Assembly (NCBI RefSeq): GCF_030272615.1 | Contig: NC_081414.1 | Span: 913,767,648 to 913,829,647, forward strand | DNA from: Cryptomeria japonica | Taxonomy: Eukaryota; Streptophyta; Pinopsida; Cupressales; Cupressaceae | DNA: 62,000 nt | Reading direction: 5' to 3' | Part shown: one piece after another, positions 53,201 to 62,000 of the stretch | How the letters are laid out: each line of letters starts with the position of its first letter | How positions within the stretch are numbered: position 1 is the stretch's first letter | Notes under the pieces: generated by a model | Seen by the model: only the letters and a program-made list of their open reading frames with translations | Database searches by the model: none | Told to the model about the DNA's origin: nothing | Program-made: the position numbers and the translations under genes

Positions 53201-53738
53201 AAGAAGAAGGATTTCCCCCATGACTGGTGATCATAGGTGGAATGTTTTGTATTGAAGTAGTCATTATGTTTGATGTAAAAGTAGGTATACTAGCAATAGA
53301 AGTTGTCAAAGGGGTAGAACGAATGACTTGAGTAGGAGGTTGTGTATAACCTAAAGTTTTGGCACAACTCTTCATAGGAATCACATTCGAATCCACAATG
53401 TGTGCAATACTATGCAAAATATCAATTCCATTCTTATCACTTTGAACCATACATTTTAGACCCTCAATTAATGAAAGAGCTTGACTATGGGGATATTCTT
53501 GAGACATCCATTGCTGAAAATCATCAAATTGGTTATCCAATTTCGAAAGTTGTTCTACAGAAACCTCATGGAGAGCTTCTTCATCATTAAGAGGATTAGA
53601 GGAATTACCCATGTCCTCGTTAAAAAGGCCATTCAAATTAGGTTCCATCTCCTCCGTAATTAAACCTTGGAAAGACTTAATTCTAAGGCTTCGTCTAATG
53701 GGAATAGTGTAAGTAGGGCTTATTGTTGTAAAACTCAT
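50286..53738 (-). pseudogene. Gag-protease frame of element 2
   Basis: One frame of about 1150 codons from ATG 53738 to the stop at 50286. Order as in element 1: N/S/P-rich N-terminus, gag core (GKGDPLTHVKTF, LQWYCSLPSYS), knuckle CQFHHQPGHDTEKC, protease VLIDPSCMVNVITEEF, proline-rich tail, acidic C-terminus. In-frame stops are at 52809 (CGA to TGA), 52077 (CAA to TAA), about 51727 (CAG to TAG), 50754 (TGA, shared with element 1) and one near 50654. At the site of element 1's TAG 7604 it has a sense codon. Confidence 0.88.
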
Positions 53739-55113
53739 GCACTAGAGAGAGAGAGAAGATTTTGAATTTTGAAAATAAAGTTGGTGAAATTGAACAATGA
53801 GATAATGATTATCCAATTTGAATTTTGTGAAAGAAGAGGGAAACACAACTTCCAAGAAAGGTAGGCACAATTGAAAATTAGGGCCAAGGGGGTAGCACTT
53901 AATTTTAATTGTTATCGAGAAAATTGAAATCTTGAATTTATAATTTATTTTCGAATTTAGAGGTAGGAAATTTCAATAAAATCAGCCAATCTCCTAAATT
54001 TAAGCTGTTAAATGCAATCATGACAATCTCCCGAAGTTTCAGAAAAAATGTCGGGGACCGTGGCGAACGGAGTGCACATGGTCCTCGCAACTTTTTTCAA
54101 AATTTTCAGGGATGAAAGTTATGATGATTTTAAAGCTAATCTAAAAAATTGAGTGATTTTACGATCTGTAGATAGGCCAAATTAAAGTTGCAATCTCAAA
54201 ATTGAACCCTACCAAGATTGTTGAAAAATGCAAAATTTGAATTTTGAAAAAGAGAGGGAAACTAAAATTTTGAATTTTATGATTTTAGAGGGAAAACTAA
54301 AAGCAGTGCAAGCTTTGAAATTAAAAAGTTGACTCAATTTCATGCAAAATTCAATTTTGAAAGCAGAAATCAAAGTTGTTGCAATTAAACACTTAATTTC
54401 AAAAGTCACAAATTGCAAAAAATTTGAATAAAGCACTGAAACTTCGAATGAATGCCAACACACTTTTCAGATTTAGGACTGTAAGAAACACAATTTTAAC
54501 ACAAAATTTCAATTTCAATGATTTTTTGAATGATTATAAGCCTTAATCCAAGCAATCACTAGACCAACTTTGACTTTAATTTTGAAAGTGTTAGAATTGA
54601 TGAAATTAGCCAAGATTCTGGATTGTAGCAAAAAAATACAGTAAGATCTAGCTCCCGAAATTTCAGAAAAAATGTCAGGGACGATGGCGCTTGGGGTGCA
54701 CACGGTCCTCGCAACTTTTTTCAAAATTTTCAGGGATGAGAGATATTATGATTTTGTTGCAGAATCCAAAGTTACAGCCGATTTGGAGGTGTTTTGATCA
54801 GTGAAATCATCAGTCAAAGGTTGAATCAAGAGGGTTTTAAAAATTAGGGTTTTGACACTTAACCACTTAATTTTCAGAATTAAAGCACAAATATGAATTG
54901 ACAATTTGCAATAGAAGGGTAGATCTGAAACAAGCATTAACAATTAAACATTTCACAAGCTCAATTACTAAAAAGAAAATTTAGGGTTTTTATGCAATTA
55001 ACCTCTAAAATTTGCAAAAGATCAAACATGGAAATGTAATTAAGGAAGAAATTTTTTTTTAGATCTAACCATGAATAATCAGAATTAGGATGTTCACGTC
55101 AGGTTCATCAAAA
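53739..55113 (-). other. Leader and primer site of element 2
   Basis: Non-coding counterpart of 4539-5719. It contains the two long hairpins (about 54030-54106 and 54653-54733) with GTGCAC at 54072-54077 and 54696-54701. The primer site at 55092-55113 reads TGATGAACCTGACG, a mutated form of that in element 1. Confidence 0.7.
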
Positions 55114-56299
55114 TGTAAAGCAGAAAATCGAACCCTAGGTGTTCCCCCACTCCAAGGAGAGAGAAAGGAGGTCACTAGGATTGACGGTTTTCACTTAGGA
55201 GAGAATTTACATTCAAAAGAGGGGTTGAAACTCACAAGATCCAATCCCATACAATGCAAGATTGAATTCTAAATGAGTTTCAAGGGTTGAGACATCAAGG
55301 ATACCCTCTTTTCTACAGAATGTAGATAGAAGGATTGAACTAGGAGTGTATGTAAAAGTAAGAAAGATTCACTTGTAGACGGAGATAGGGACACAGGATG
55401 AAGCTACGGACCTGAAATTAGTTGTAAAATGTCGAGACAACGCTGTCTTGCAAGTTTGAGCGAAATTTGACGAGATGATATCGCCCGGAGTGCACATAGT
55501 CCTCCAAAAAATCCGTGAAATGAAGTGGGATCTGTTCGTCTCTGCACAAGGATTCCAGATCTTCAATTACAGCCGCGTACCTACAAACTACACACAGAAA
55601 AGAGAGGACGATTGGGGGGTTAGGGATTAGGGGTTTGCCTTTAGGTCAAACCCCGGTTTTGGAATTAACCAAGAAATGAGAATGCTGTAAATGTAAGTGT
55701 TTATAATGTAATCAAGTACTGATACCTTGTTGTAAGAATGTTTGTATTCTTACATGCGAAGGTGTAATGATGTTGTATGTTGTATGTTGTAGGTGATCTC
55801 CTCTTCAATGTTTGAATCCTTGTCTTGAATGCAACACCTAGCCTTGAATGGAGACCTAGAATGCTCAATTGCTTGAAGGAATGCTTGAATGTTTGAATGT
55901 TTGCCTATCACTTCCGCCTCTTGCCCATATATGTTTTTTCCTTCCTCTCCTTTTGGGAGGGGAAATGTAGTTTATATACTTGTCAATTAGGGTTAGGAGA
56001 CTGATTTTTCCGACCTTAGGCTGACCTAGGAGCATTATTTTCCAAATTGCAAACTTGAAGACCCGATGCCCAACAAGAGACTGGGCCCAAAATAGGGCCA
56101 GGGACCAGGGCGCTGGGCGCCATGGTCCCACCTCCTAGGACAGCAGGGTGCAAGGAGGATCAGGCCAAGGTGCAGAAAGATGCAGTTTTTGATGTCGTAA
56201 ACAGGTTTCGGGGTCTCCATTCAGGTTCAACGTTGCGCCGTCGTTGTGAAGACCCAAATGCAGTCAAAATTGCAAGTGTCACAATTTTACGACGCTACA
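55114..56299 (-). repeat. 5' LTR of element 2
   Basis: 1186 bp, TGTAAAGCAG to GACGCTACA on the + strand; TATA word at 55971-55978 (inverted). Confidence 0.92.
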
Positions 56300-56304
56300 T
56301 AATG

Positions 56305-56357
56305 TAATTGCTTCCATTAAATCTCAGACTCTCTTTCTTGAAAACATAGGTTGCCAT
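56305..56357 (-). pseudogene. Gag start of element B
   Basis: ATG at 56357 opens MATYVFKKESLRFNGSNYI, the FNGSNY-type start of Copia gag. It is cut by element 2 and continues at 48338. Confidence 0.8.
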
Positions 56358-56400
56358 CGCGGATCTCCTCAAGTGGTCAAGCTACTTCCGAAGGATCTAT

Positions 56401-56411
56401 CTCTAATACCA
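56401..56411 (-). other. Primer-binding site of element B
   Basis: TGGTATTAGAG on the - strand, two bases after the LTR end TTCCAACA; one change from the initiator-Met-tRNA type. Confidence 0.75.
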
Positions 56412-56413
56412 AT

Positions 56414-57752
56414 TGTTGGAAACAATAATGAAGGATAAATGAGAGGGGGGGGGGGAATCGGTTTTCATCGGATTAAACAAATTAAGCACAACTTCATAAA
56501 TGATAAACTGTAGCAAGAACATAGATAAACACAATAACAACAACACATATAACACCAATATTTTGATGTGGAAAACCCGGTTAAGGGTAAAACCATGGTG
56601 GGAACCTACCCACAATAAGATGATACTCTGCAGTAGTATGTGAAAATATTACAATGGGGAATGCACATGCATTCAGGCACACTGCATAGAGCTCATTGCT
56701 CAAAAACAAGAAGGGCTACAACTACGAGGAAGGATCACTTCCTTACAAAGACAAAAATCCAGATTAGATGAACTAAAAGAATAGCATCTCCAAATGCCTG
56801 ATGATAGTTCCAGTTAAGCACGTTTGTGTGCTCTGTAACACTCTCTATTCTACACTTCTCACCAAAAGATAAATTCACTTGTTCTGACATACACCACTCT
56901 TCGATAATGCAGACACAACACCTATATCCAAATTACATGAATATGACACCTATTTATACAAATCATCAACCTTGACTACAAGGTCGGCTCAACCCTTAAG
57001 ATCTAATTACAAAATTACATCACACGATACATAGATCAACCACCAGACCAATACAATACCATGATGACATACCATGGACCCAAATAAAATCCTTGAACAT
57101 GCACAACCACTAGAAATATCTCCAAGATCAACCACATCACGCTACACTAAAAAATATGTTGTATAACACAAAGAACATCACCAGACCCATAAGATCTTCA
57201 ATAATACACACAATGATCAATGCAGACCAGTAAAACAAATGGGAAATGATTAGGAAACACCAACAAGAATGTTAGAACCAACCACAATAGTTGAACCAAC
57301 ACCATTTAATCAAATCTTCATCGATCAACATGTTGATACTCAAGAACACTCAACAACAATAGCAACTGGGACCGGAAAGATAACTTACATAGCACCAAAT
57401 CATGAACCATCTGAATTGAAGTCACACGTGAACATTCCAAACACTCCTAAATCCTCAACTCAAGATATAATCATTTTGGAGCACAACAGATAAAATACCA
57501 GAACACTGCAACATTGAACACTGAAAATCAATCCTCATACCGAAATCCATAACCTGATCAAATCACCACATATCATCACGAAATCAATACTAAATCAACT
57601 AGAGATACTTCATTACTGAAATCACAAATCCACATCAACACATCTGCAACATACCAACTGAAACAACCAAACCAACTCTCCGCAACATCGAAACACAAAA
57701 ATATGTTGACATCAATGACAACAACATATCCTAGCAGCAACAATATCCAACA
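56414..57752 (-). repeat. 5' LTR of element B
   Basis: 1339 bp, TGTTGGATATTGTTGC to TTTCCAACA on the - strand; pairs with 41966-43264. Confidence 0.88.
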
Positions 57753-58802
57753 CTTCCTACACATCATCAGAGGTTGTGTACTGTCATTTTTATATTTTTG
57801 CCCACTTAGACCGCTTCATTAGCTCCCCAATCAGAATCCTACCAACTCTATCGACTTGTCATCCTCAGGACATTAGTGCGATAGGCTAGCATCCCGCGAA
57901 TCTGATAGTCTGCAGATGGTCGTTTAAACATTATGCCTATGCCCAGAAAGAATCGTTGCGCCTCTACATGCACCCATCGACATTGGTTTTCCTCCCAAGA
58001 GTTATATCTCTCCCATTTGAGGGCATTTTGGGGGATTTCTTGAATGTTTTCTTGTAGGTTGGAGCTTTTGGCGATCTTCTTGAGAAATATTCAAAGGTTT
58101 TCCAACACCTTAAGGACCATTATTGTAGAAGTCTTTCGAGCAACTCATAGTGCCATCTCTACAAGTCTTGGAAGGGGAGCTTACTCACTCTTACTTGATT
58201 TGTTTACATATATGCATTCTTTCGTCTCAAATCTACTATCATATCTCTATTATCTTTATTATTTTATCTTCCCCCTGGCTATTATCTTGGTTGTCCATGG
58301 TGGTGGAAACACCAAAACGGGGTTTTGACTTAGGCAAACTCCAAAACGCAACCCAAACATTTTCCCATCTTGCTTGTGTGTAGGTTTGCAGTGATGGAAA
58401 AGTTATTGTCTTATGGGAGGCTTCATTCATGGATCGATTGTGAGTTTCTATCATTTTGCTTCACTTTGTTCCTTTATTTCGTATTCTGTGATATCTTATT
58501 TATTTTTGTTTTCCTGCATTTCTTAATTAATAATATAGCTATTTTTGCGACTCTCCATATGGCCTTTGTACCTCGTTCATACATGACGACAATGCACCGC
58601 ACTGGTGTCCCAGACCCGTGTGCTCGTCCTTAAGATAAAGGCTTTACATAGTCGTCCAAAAGTCTTACTGTGTAGTCTATTAGTTTAGTTTGCCATTTTC
58701 ATCTCTTGGCTCACCCTTAGCACCAATATAAGTGAGCTACTAGAGGGTCAATTTTTTCTCTTGGGTTTATCATCCTTGAGGTAGAAAATTTCCTCCAGTA
58801 CA
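57753..58802 (+). repeat. A-family LTR remnant, right piece
   Basis: After the CTTCC duplication, sequence near 58300-58390 (CCAAAACGGGGTTTTGACTTAGG, then TGTGTGTAGGTTTGCAG) aligns with 3978-4060 of the element 1 LTR. It ends CAGTACA and is followed by TTTTGGTGAATCTGACATGAA, a changed form of the element 1 primer site. Joined to 41914-41965 the LTR is about 1.1 kb. No gene seen. Confidence 0.6.
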
Positions 58803-58829
58803 TTTTGGTGAATCTGACATGAAGTCTAG

Positions 58830-59240
58830 TTTTCTTTTTGCATCGTGTTTCTATCATTTAGTTCATTGTATACATTTAACATCTGAAAAATATCCTTTGT
58901 CAACACCTTAGTGAAAATATTTGCAACTTGTTCTTTTGTAGAAATATATTACAACCGACGTTCCTTCTCAACAACCTTCTCCCTTAAGAAATGATATCTG
59001 ATTGAAATGTGTTTTGTTCTTGAGTGCATAACTAGATTTTTTGAAATGTTTATTGCACTTTTATTGTCACACATAATAGGAATTGCTTCATCATATGTTA
59101 CCTTGACATATCTAAGTGTCTGTCTCATCAAAATTACTTGAGTAAAATAAGATGCTATTGCAATGCATTCTGCTTCATTAGTAGATAGAGAAATTGAATC
59201 CTATTTCTTATTGAACCACGATACCAATCTATCTCCTAAA
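58830..59240 (-). pseudogene. RNase H of Copia element C
   Basis: Blocks TYDEAIPIMCDNKSAINISK, HSRTKHISIRYHFLREKV and STKEQVANIFTKVL identify Copia RNase H and its C-terminal end. A stop follows ERRL. No 3' LTR is seen; the sequence runs into the A-family LTR remnant. Confidence 0.85.
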
Positions 59241-60323
59241 AAGAAAGCACCACCATAAGTACTCTTCTAGTCATCATTCCAATCCAATCTGCATTAGTAT
59301 AAGCCTTCAACATGAAATATCCACCCTTGTTGCATGAGAGTCCAAAATTTATAGTCCCTTTTAAATATCTATTTTTTTTTTCACAACCTGCTCAAGTGTC
59401 ACTTTTGGATTAGCTTGAAATATATCCACTAATTAAACAACCTGCATGATATCTGGTCTAGATGATATCAAATATAATCCACCAACCATTGATCTATACT
59501 TCTTTTGATCAACCTCTGGAGACTCATCATATTTGCTTAGCTTGCATCCAACAGTCAAAGGAATTGTAACAGGTTTACAACCATCCAACTCAAATTTCTT
59601 CAACATTTCTTTCACATATTTTCTTTGTGAGATAAAAATTCCATTTTTAGATTAAATACCTTGTAATACAAGAAAGAAAGGTAGATCACCAATCATTGAC
59701 ATTCCAAACTCTTCCTGCATCTCTTTAGCAGATTCTTTACATAAGTTATCATCTCCTCTGAATATAATATCATCAACATAAACTATAACAATTAGTAACT
59801 TATCTCCATCAATCTTTAAATAAAGATTGTTGTCTTCTATACCTTTTCTGAAATTTTGTCATAGTAATTACCTGTCTAATCTTGCATACTAGGCCTCGGG
59901 TGCCTATTTGAGCCCATATAATGCTTTCTTCAGTCTGCACACCATATCCTGATCTTCTGACAATCTGAATCCATTCAGTTGCTCAATGTATATTTCCGCT
60001 TCTAGGTCTCAATTTAAAAATGTTGACTTGAAATGCATCTGATAAACTTTAAAGTTCTTGTAAGCATAAAACATAAGAAACATACATATTTCTTCCATCT
60101 TTGCTACCAAAGAAAAAGTTTGTTCAAAATCTATGCCTCCTAATTTTGAATAACCTTTACATATCAGTCTTGATTTATTTCTTGTGATTTGTCCTTGCTC
60201 ATTTAGTTTGTTCATGATACCCATTTTGTTCTTATCATATTCTTGTCCATCGGTCTGGGTGCCAACTCCCAAGTCTTGTTCTTTTGTATCTGGTTTAGTT
60301 CTTCTTCTATTTCTTTTACCCAT
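59241..60323 (-). pseudogene. Reverse transcriptase of Copia element C
   Basis: Blocks in order (right to left): GIDFEQTFSLVAKM, a YQMHFKSTFLN block, KKALYGLK, then VIVYVDDIIF (YVDD near 59770-59780), MIGDLPFFL and YRSMVGGLYLISSRPDIMQ. Several stops and frameshifts interrupt it. An acidic/lysine-rich linker (60323-60625) separates it from integrase. Confidence 0.87.
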
Positions 60324-60624
60324 CTTTCATCTTTACTTGCTTCCTCATAAGTCTTTGGCTCAAGCATTGATAGAAAATAGTAGTTGGCTTGCTCTTGTGC
60401 TTTTGCAATTTTCCTTCTTGTTTGAACACATTTTACCTTATCTCCAATTATCTGATTTTATAAATGATGCTTCTAGGCATACTTAGTAGGAGTTTTGGTT
60501 GTGTCTTCCTCTTCTTCTTCTTCATTTGTTCCTTTTCCTTGTGCACTTTTGCATCACTTGTCTTCTTTGTAATTGTTGGAACAATCTCCACCTTGGTTTC
60601 AACATTAGGTTCAATTTGATTCCA

Positions 60625-61445
60625 CTATTCACATACTTTCACATTCATACTTTCTACTCTTTTATTCAACCTTTTTTTGAAACATCGGTAAGCCTTTCTA
60701 TTTGTAGCATACCCTAGAAAGATCTCTTCATCTTCTCTAGTGTCAAACTTGCCAAGGTTATCCTCATCTCTTCTGATATAACATTTGGTTCCAAAATTTT
60801 TGAAGTATTTCACAGTAGGTGGTCTTCCATTCCATAGTTCATAAGGTATTTTAGTATGATTTACTTTGATCTGCACTCTGTTAAGAAGATATACAACAAT
60901 TTGTATTTACTCTTTCTAATACACATTATCCAAGTTAGAATCCTTTAACAAAGTCCTAGCCATCTCTATAACTATCCTATTCTTTCTTTCCACAACACCA
61001 TTCTACTGAGGGGTCCTCAGAATAGAAAAATGCCTCCTAATCCCATGTATTTCACAAAAATTATCAAACTCCCATGAAGTGAATTCTCCTCCTCTATCAG
61101 ATCTTAAGCACTTAATCTTAGCATCTACTTGATTTTCAACCATAGATTTGAAAACTTCGAATCTATCAAAAGCCTTGGATTTAAATCTTTTAGAAATGTA
61201 GCTCAAGTCATTCTGGAGAAATCATCATAAGTAACATGAAATAGCTCTCTGTTTAACCCTCTTGCCCTTGTAGGTCCACACAAAAATGTATGAATCAGTT
61301 CTAGTGGTTTCATAGTGGAATACTCCTTATTCTTGAATCTTCTCTTTGTCTGCTTCCCCAGCTGACATTCTCTGCATATAGTATTAGTAGGCTTAACAAG
61401 CCTAGGTAAGTCTCTAACTATTTTAGATCTGCAAATCTTAATCAA
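60625..61445 (-). pseudogene. Integrase and GAG-pre-integrase of Copia element C
   Basis: GAG-pre-integrase CRECQLGKQTKRRF near 61345. The integrase core has YDDFSRMT near 61205, LRSDRGGEFTSWEFD near 61080 and a VVERKNR block near 60990. The C-terminal block is PYELWNGRPPTVKYFKNFG near 60800. The DDE residues are visible, but stops near 61018, 60915 and 60905 break the frame. Confidence 0.87.
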
Positions 61446-61640
61446 TTATCAAAATTGACATGCCTCATCCTTTTGTGTCATAACCAACATTCATTACTCT
61501 ATGTTAGAAAACATTTTGTTTCTCTTTTATCCTTGATGTAGTATATATTTACATCTATTTTAACCCCTTCTGCAACTCTTTTACCAGTCTTTTCTTTTTT
61601 GATCACACATCCAATACTACTGACTTTTTATGCTTCTAAC
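61446..61640 (-). pseudogene. Upstream end of element C reading frame
   Basis: Encodes the stretch between protease and GAG-pre-integrase (IKKEKTGKRVAEGVKIDVNI, then ECWL.HKRMRHVNFDN). The protease expected next (above 61640 on the - strand) is not there; the sequence switches to the + strand fragment D. Confidence 0.65.
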
Positions 61641-61646
61641 TGCACT

Positions 61647-62000
61647 TACAAAGAGGACTATAAGAGACTAAATGATGATGAGAAGGAAAATAAAACTAGA
61701 AGATGCAACTTTAACAAAAGAGAGAAAAATGACTTATGTTCTTTAGAGGAACACTCATCTAAAGATGAACTTGATGATGACTCAAATGAAGAATCCTTGT
61801 TTTTAGTTATTGAACAAAAGAAGAATGCATCAGAGAATCCAGAAGAAGAGAAAATAGTCAAATACTGCATTGCATGCAAAAATAGAACCAAATACATGGA
61901 TCATTGACTCTGAATGTTCAAACCATATGAATGGTGAAAAATAAAAGTTTGTTAATCTCAAGAGATATGATGGTGGATCATTGAAATTTGTTGGTGAAAA
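61647..62000 (+). pseudogene. Gag end and protease of Copia fragment D, runs off the window
   Basis: On the + strand: a K/E/D-rich gag tail (CSLEEHSSKDELDDDSNEES), a knuckle remnant near 61866 (CIACKNRTKYMDH), then the Copia protease IIDSECSNHM after one frameshift near 61893 and NLKRYDGGSLKFVGE to the edge. D-S-E-C replaces D-S-G-C if read as is. A stop (TAA near 61941) is present. It is the part missing from element C but in the opposite orientation. Confidence 0.7.

Larger units (their letters stand above)
48339..56299 (-). mobile_element. Element 2: second gag-protease-only element
   Basis: Same family and layout as element 1, inverted. LTRs 48339-49533 (3') and 55114-56299 (5'), target duplication TAATG (48334-48338, 56300-56304), primer site 55092-55113, purine tract 49534-49550, gag-protease frame 53738-50286. 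No pol genes. Inserted in the gag of Copia element B. LTRs differ at roughly three sites per hundred where I compared them. Confidence 0.93.
41966..57752 (-). mobile_element. Element B: defective Copia retrotransposon
   Basis: Reads right to left. 5' LTR 56414-57752 (1339 bp), primer site 56401-56411, gag start 56357, then element 2 as an insertion, gag remainder 48338-47862, a 2-kb insert, protease region, an integrase/RT deletion, RNase H, purine tract 43265-43279, 3' LTR 41966-43264 (1299 bp). Target duplication CTTCT (41961-41965) and CTTCC (57753-57757), one base apart. The LTRs differ at many sites, so this is an old insertion. Confidence 0.88.

Noticed and set aside
1-62000. tRNA, rRNA or host protein-coding genes
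   Set aside because: I looked for cloverleaf-type, rRNA-like and intron-exon host coding signals on both strands and found none that could be supported outside retroelement sequence.

Overview
The window is plant nuclear DNA made almost entirely of nested LTR retrotransposons. I see no host gene, tRNA, rRNA or CRISPR array. The evidence is Ty3/Gypsy and Ty1/Copia domains of plant-specific lineages (a Tat-like polyprotein with a second RNase H, a chromodomain integrase, Copia elements primed by initiator-Met tRNA), TG...CA LTRs and 5-bp target duplications. So many layers in 62 kb suggest a large, repeat-rich seed-plant genome, possibly a gymnosperm; the species cannot be fixed from sequence alone.

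Layout. The base layer is an old, decayed gag-protease element (here 'A', 1-12920, probably resuming at 41578-41965 and 57753-58802). Element 1 (3256-11194, + strand) sits inside A with duplication GTTGT. It is a gag-protease-only element with no reverse transcriptase. Element 4 (12921-41577, + strand) is a chromodomain Gypsy element. Its 5' LTR was split by element 3 (14197-30292, duplication CCGGC), a 16-kb Tat-lineage element. Its pol was split by a solo LTR of the element 3 family (32544-33318, duplication ACACC) and by element 5 (33466-37375, - strand, duplication CAATG), a non-autonomous element encoding only a coiled-coil protein. Element B (41966-57752, - strand, duplication CTTCT/CTTCC) is a Copia element inserted in an A-family LTR. 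It has lost integrase, carries a 2-kb insert flanked by 173-bp direct repeats, and its gag is split by element 2 (48339-56299, - strand, duplication TAATG), a second copy of the gag-protease-only family. The right end holds a decayed Copia element C (58830-61640, - strand) abutting an oppositely oriented Copia fragment D (61647-62000, + strand).

How the parts work. In elements 3 and 4, gag packages RNA, protease matures the polyprotein, RT/RNase H makes cDNA and integrase inserts it. Elements 1, 2, A and 5 lack those enzymes and must be moved in trans. Element 3 is the youngest: its two 780-bp LTRs differ at only two positions.

Most notable signals: (i) an antisense, intron-containing plant-mobile-domain gene carried between pol and the 3' LTR of element 3; (ii) five copies in element 3 of a compact hairpin motif whose stem bases change in compensating pairs; (iii) the same GCGTCTGTG-type repeats ahead of gag and, inverted, inside the intron of the antisense gene; (iv) a long-lived gag-protease-only lineage with a shared non-canonical protease motif and two long leader hairpins presenting GTGCAC, resembling retroviral dimerisation signals.
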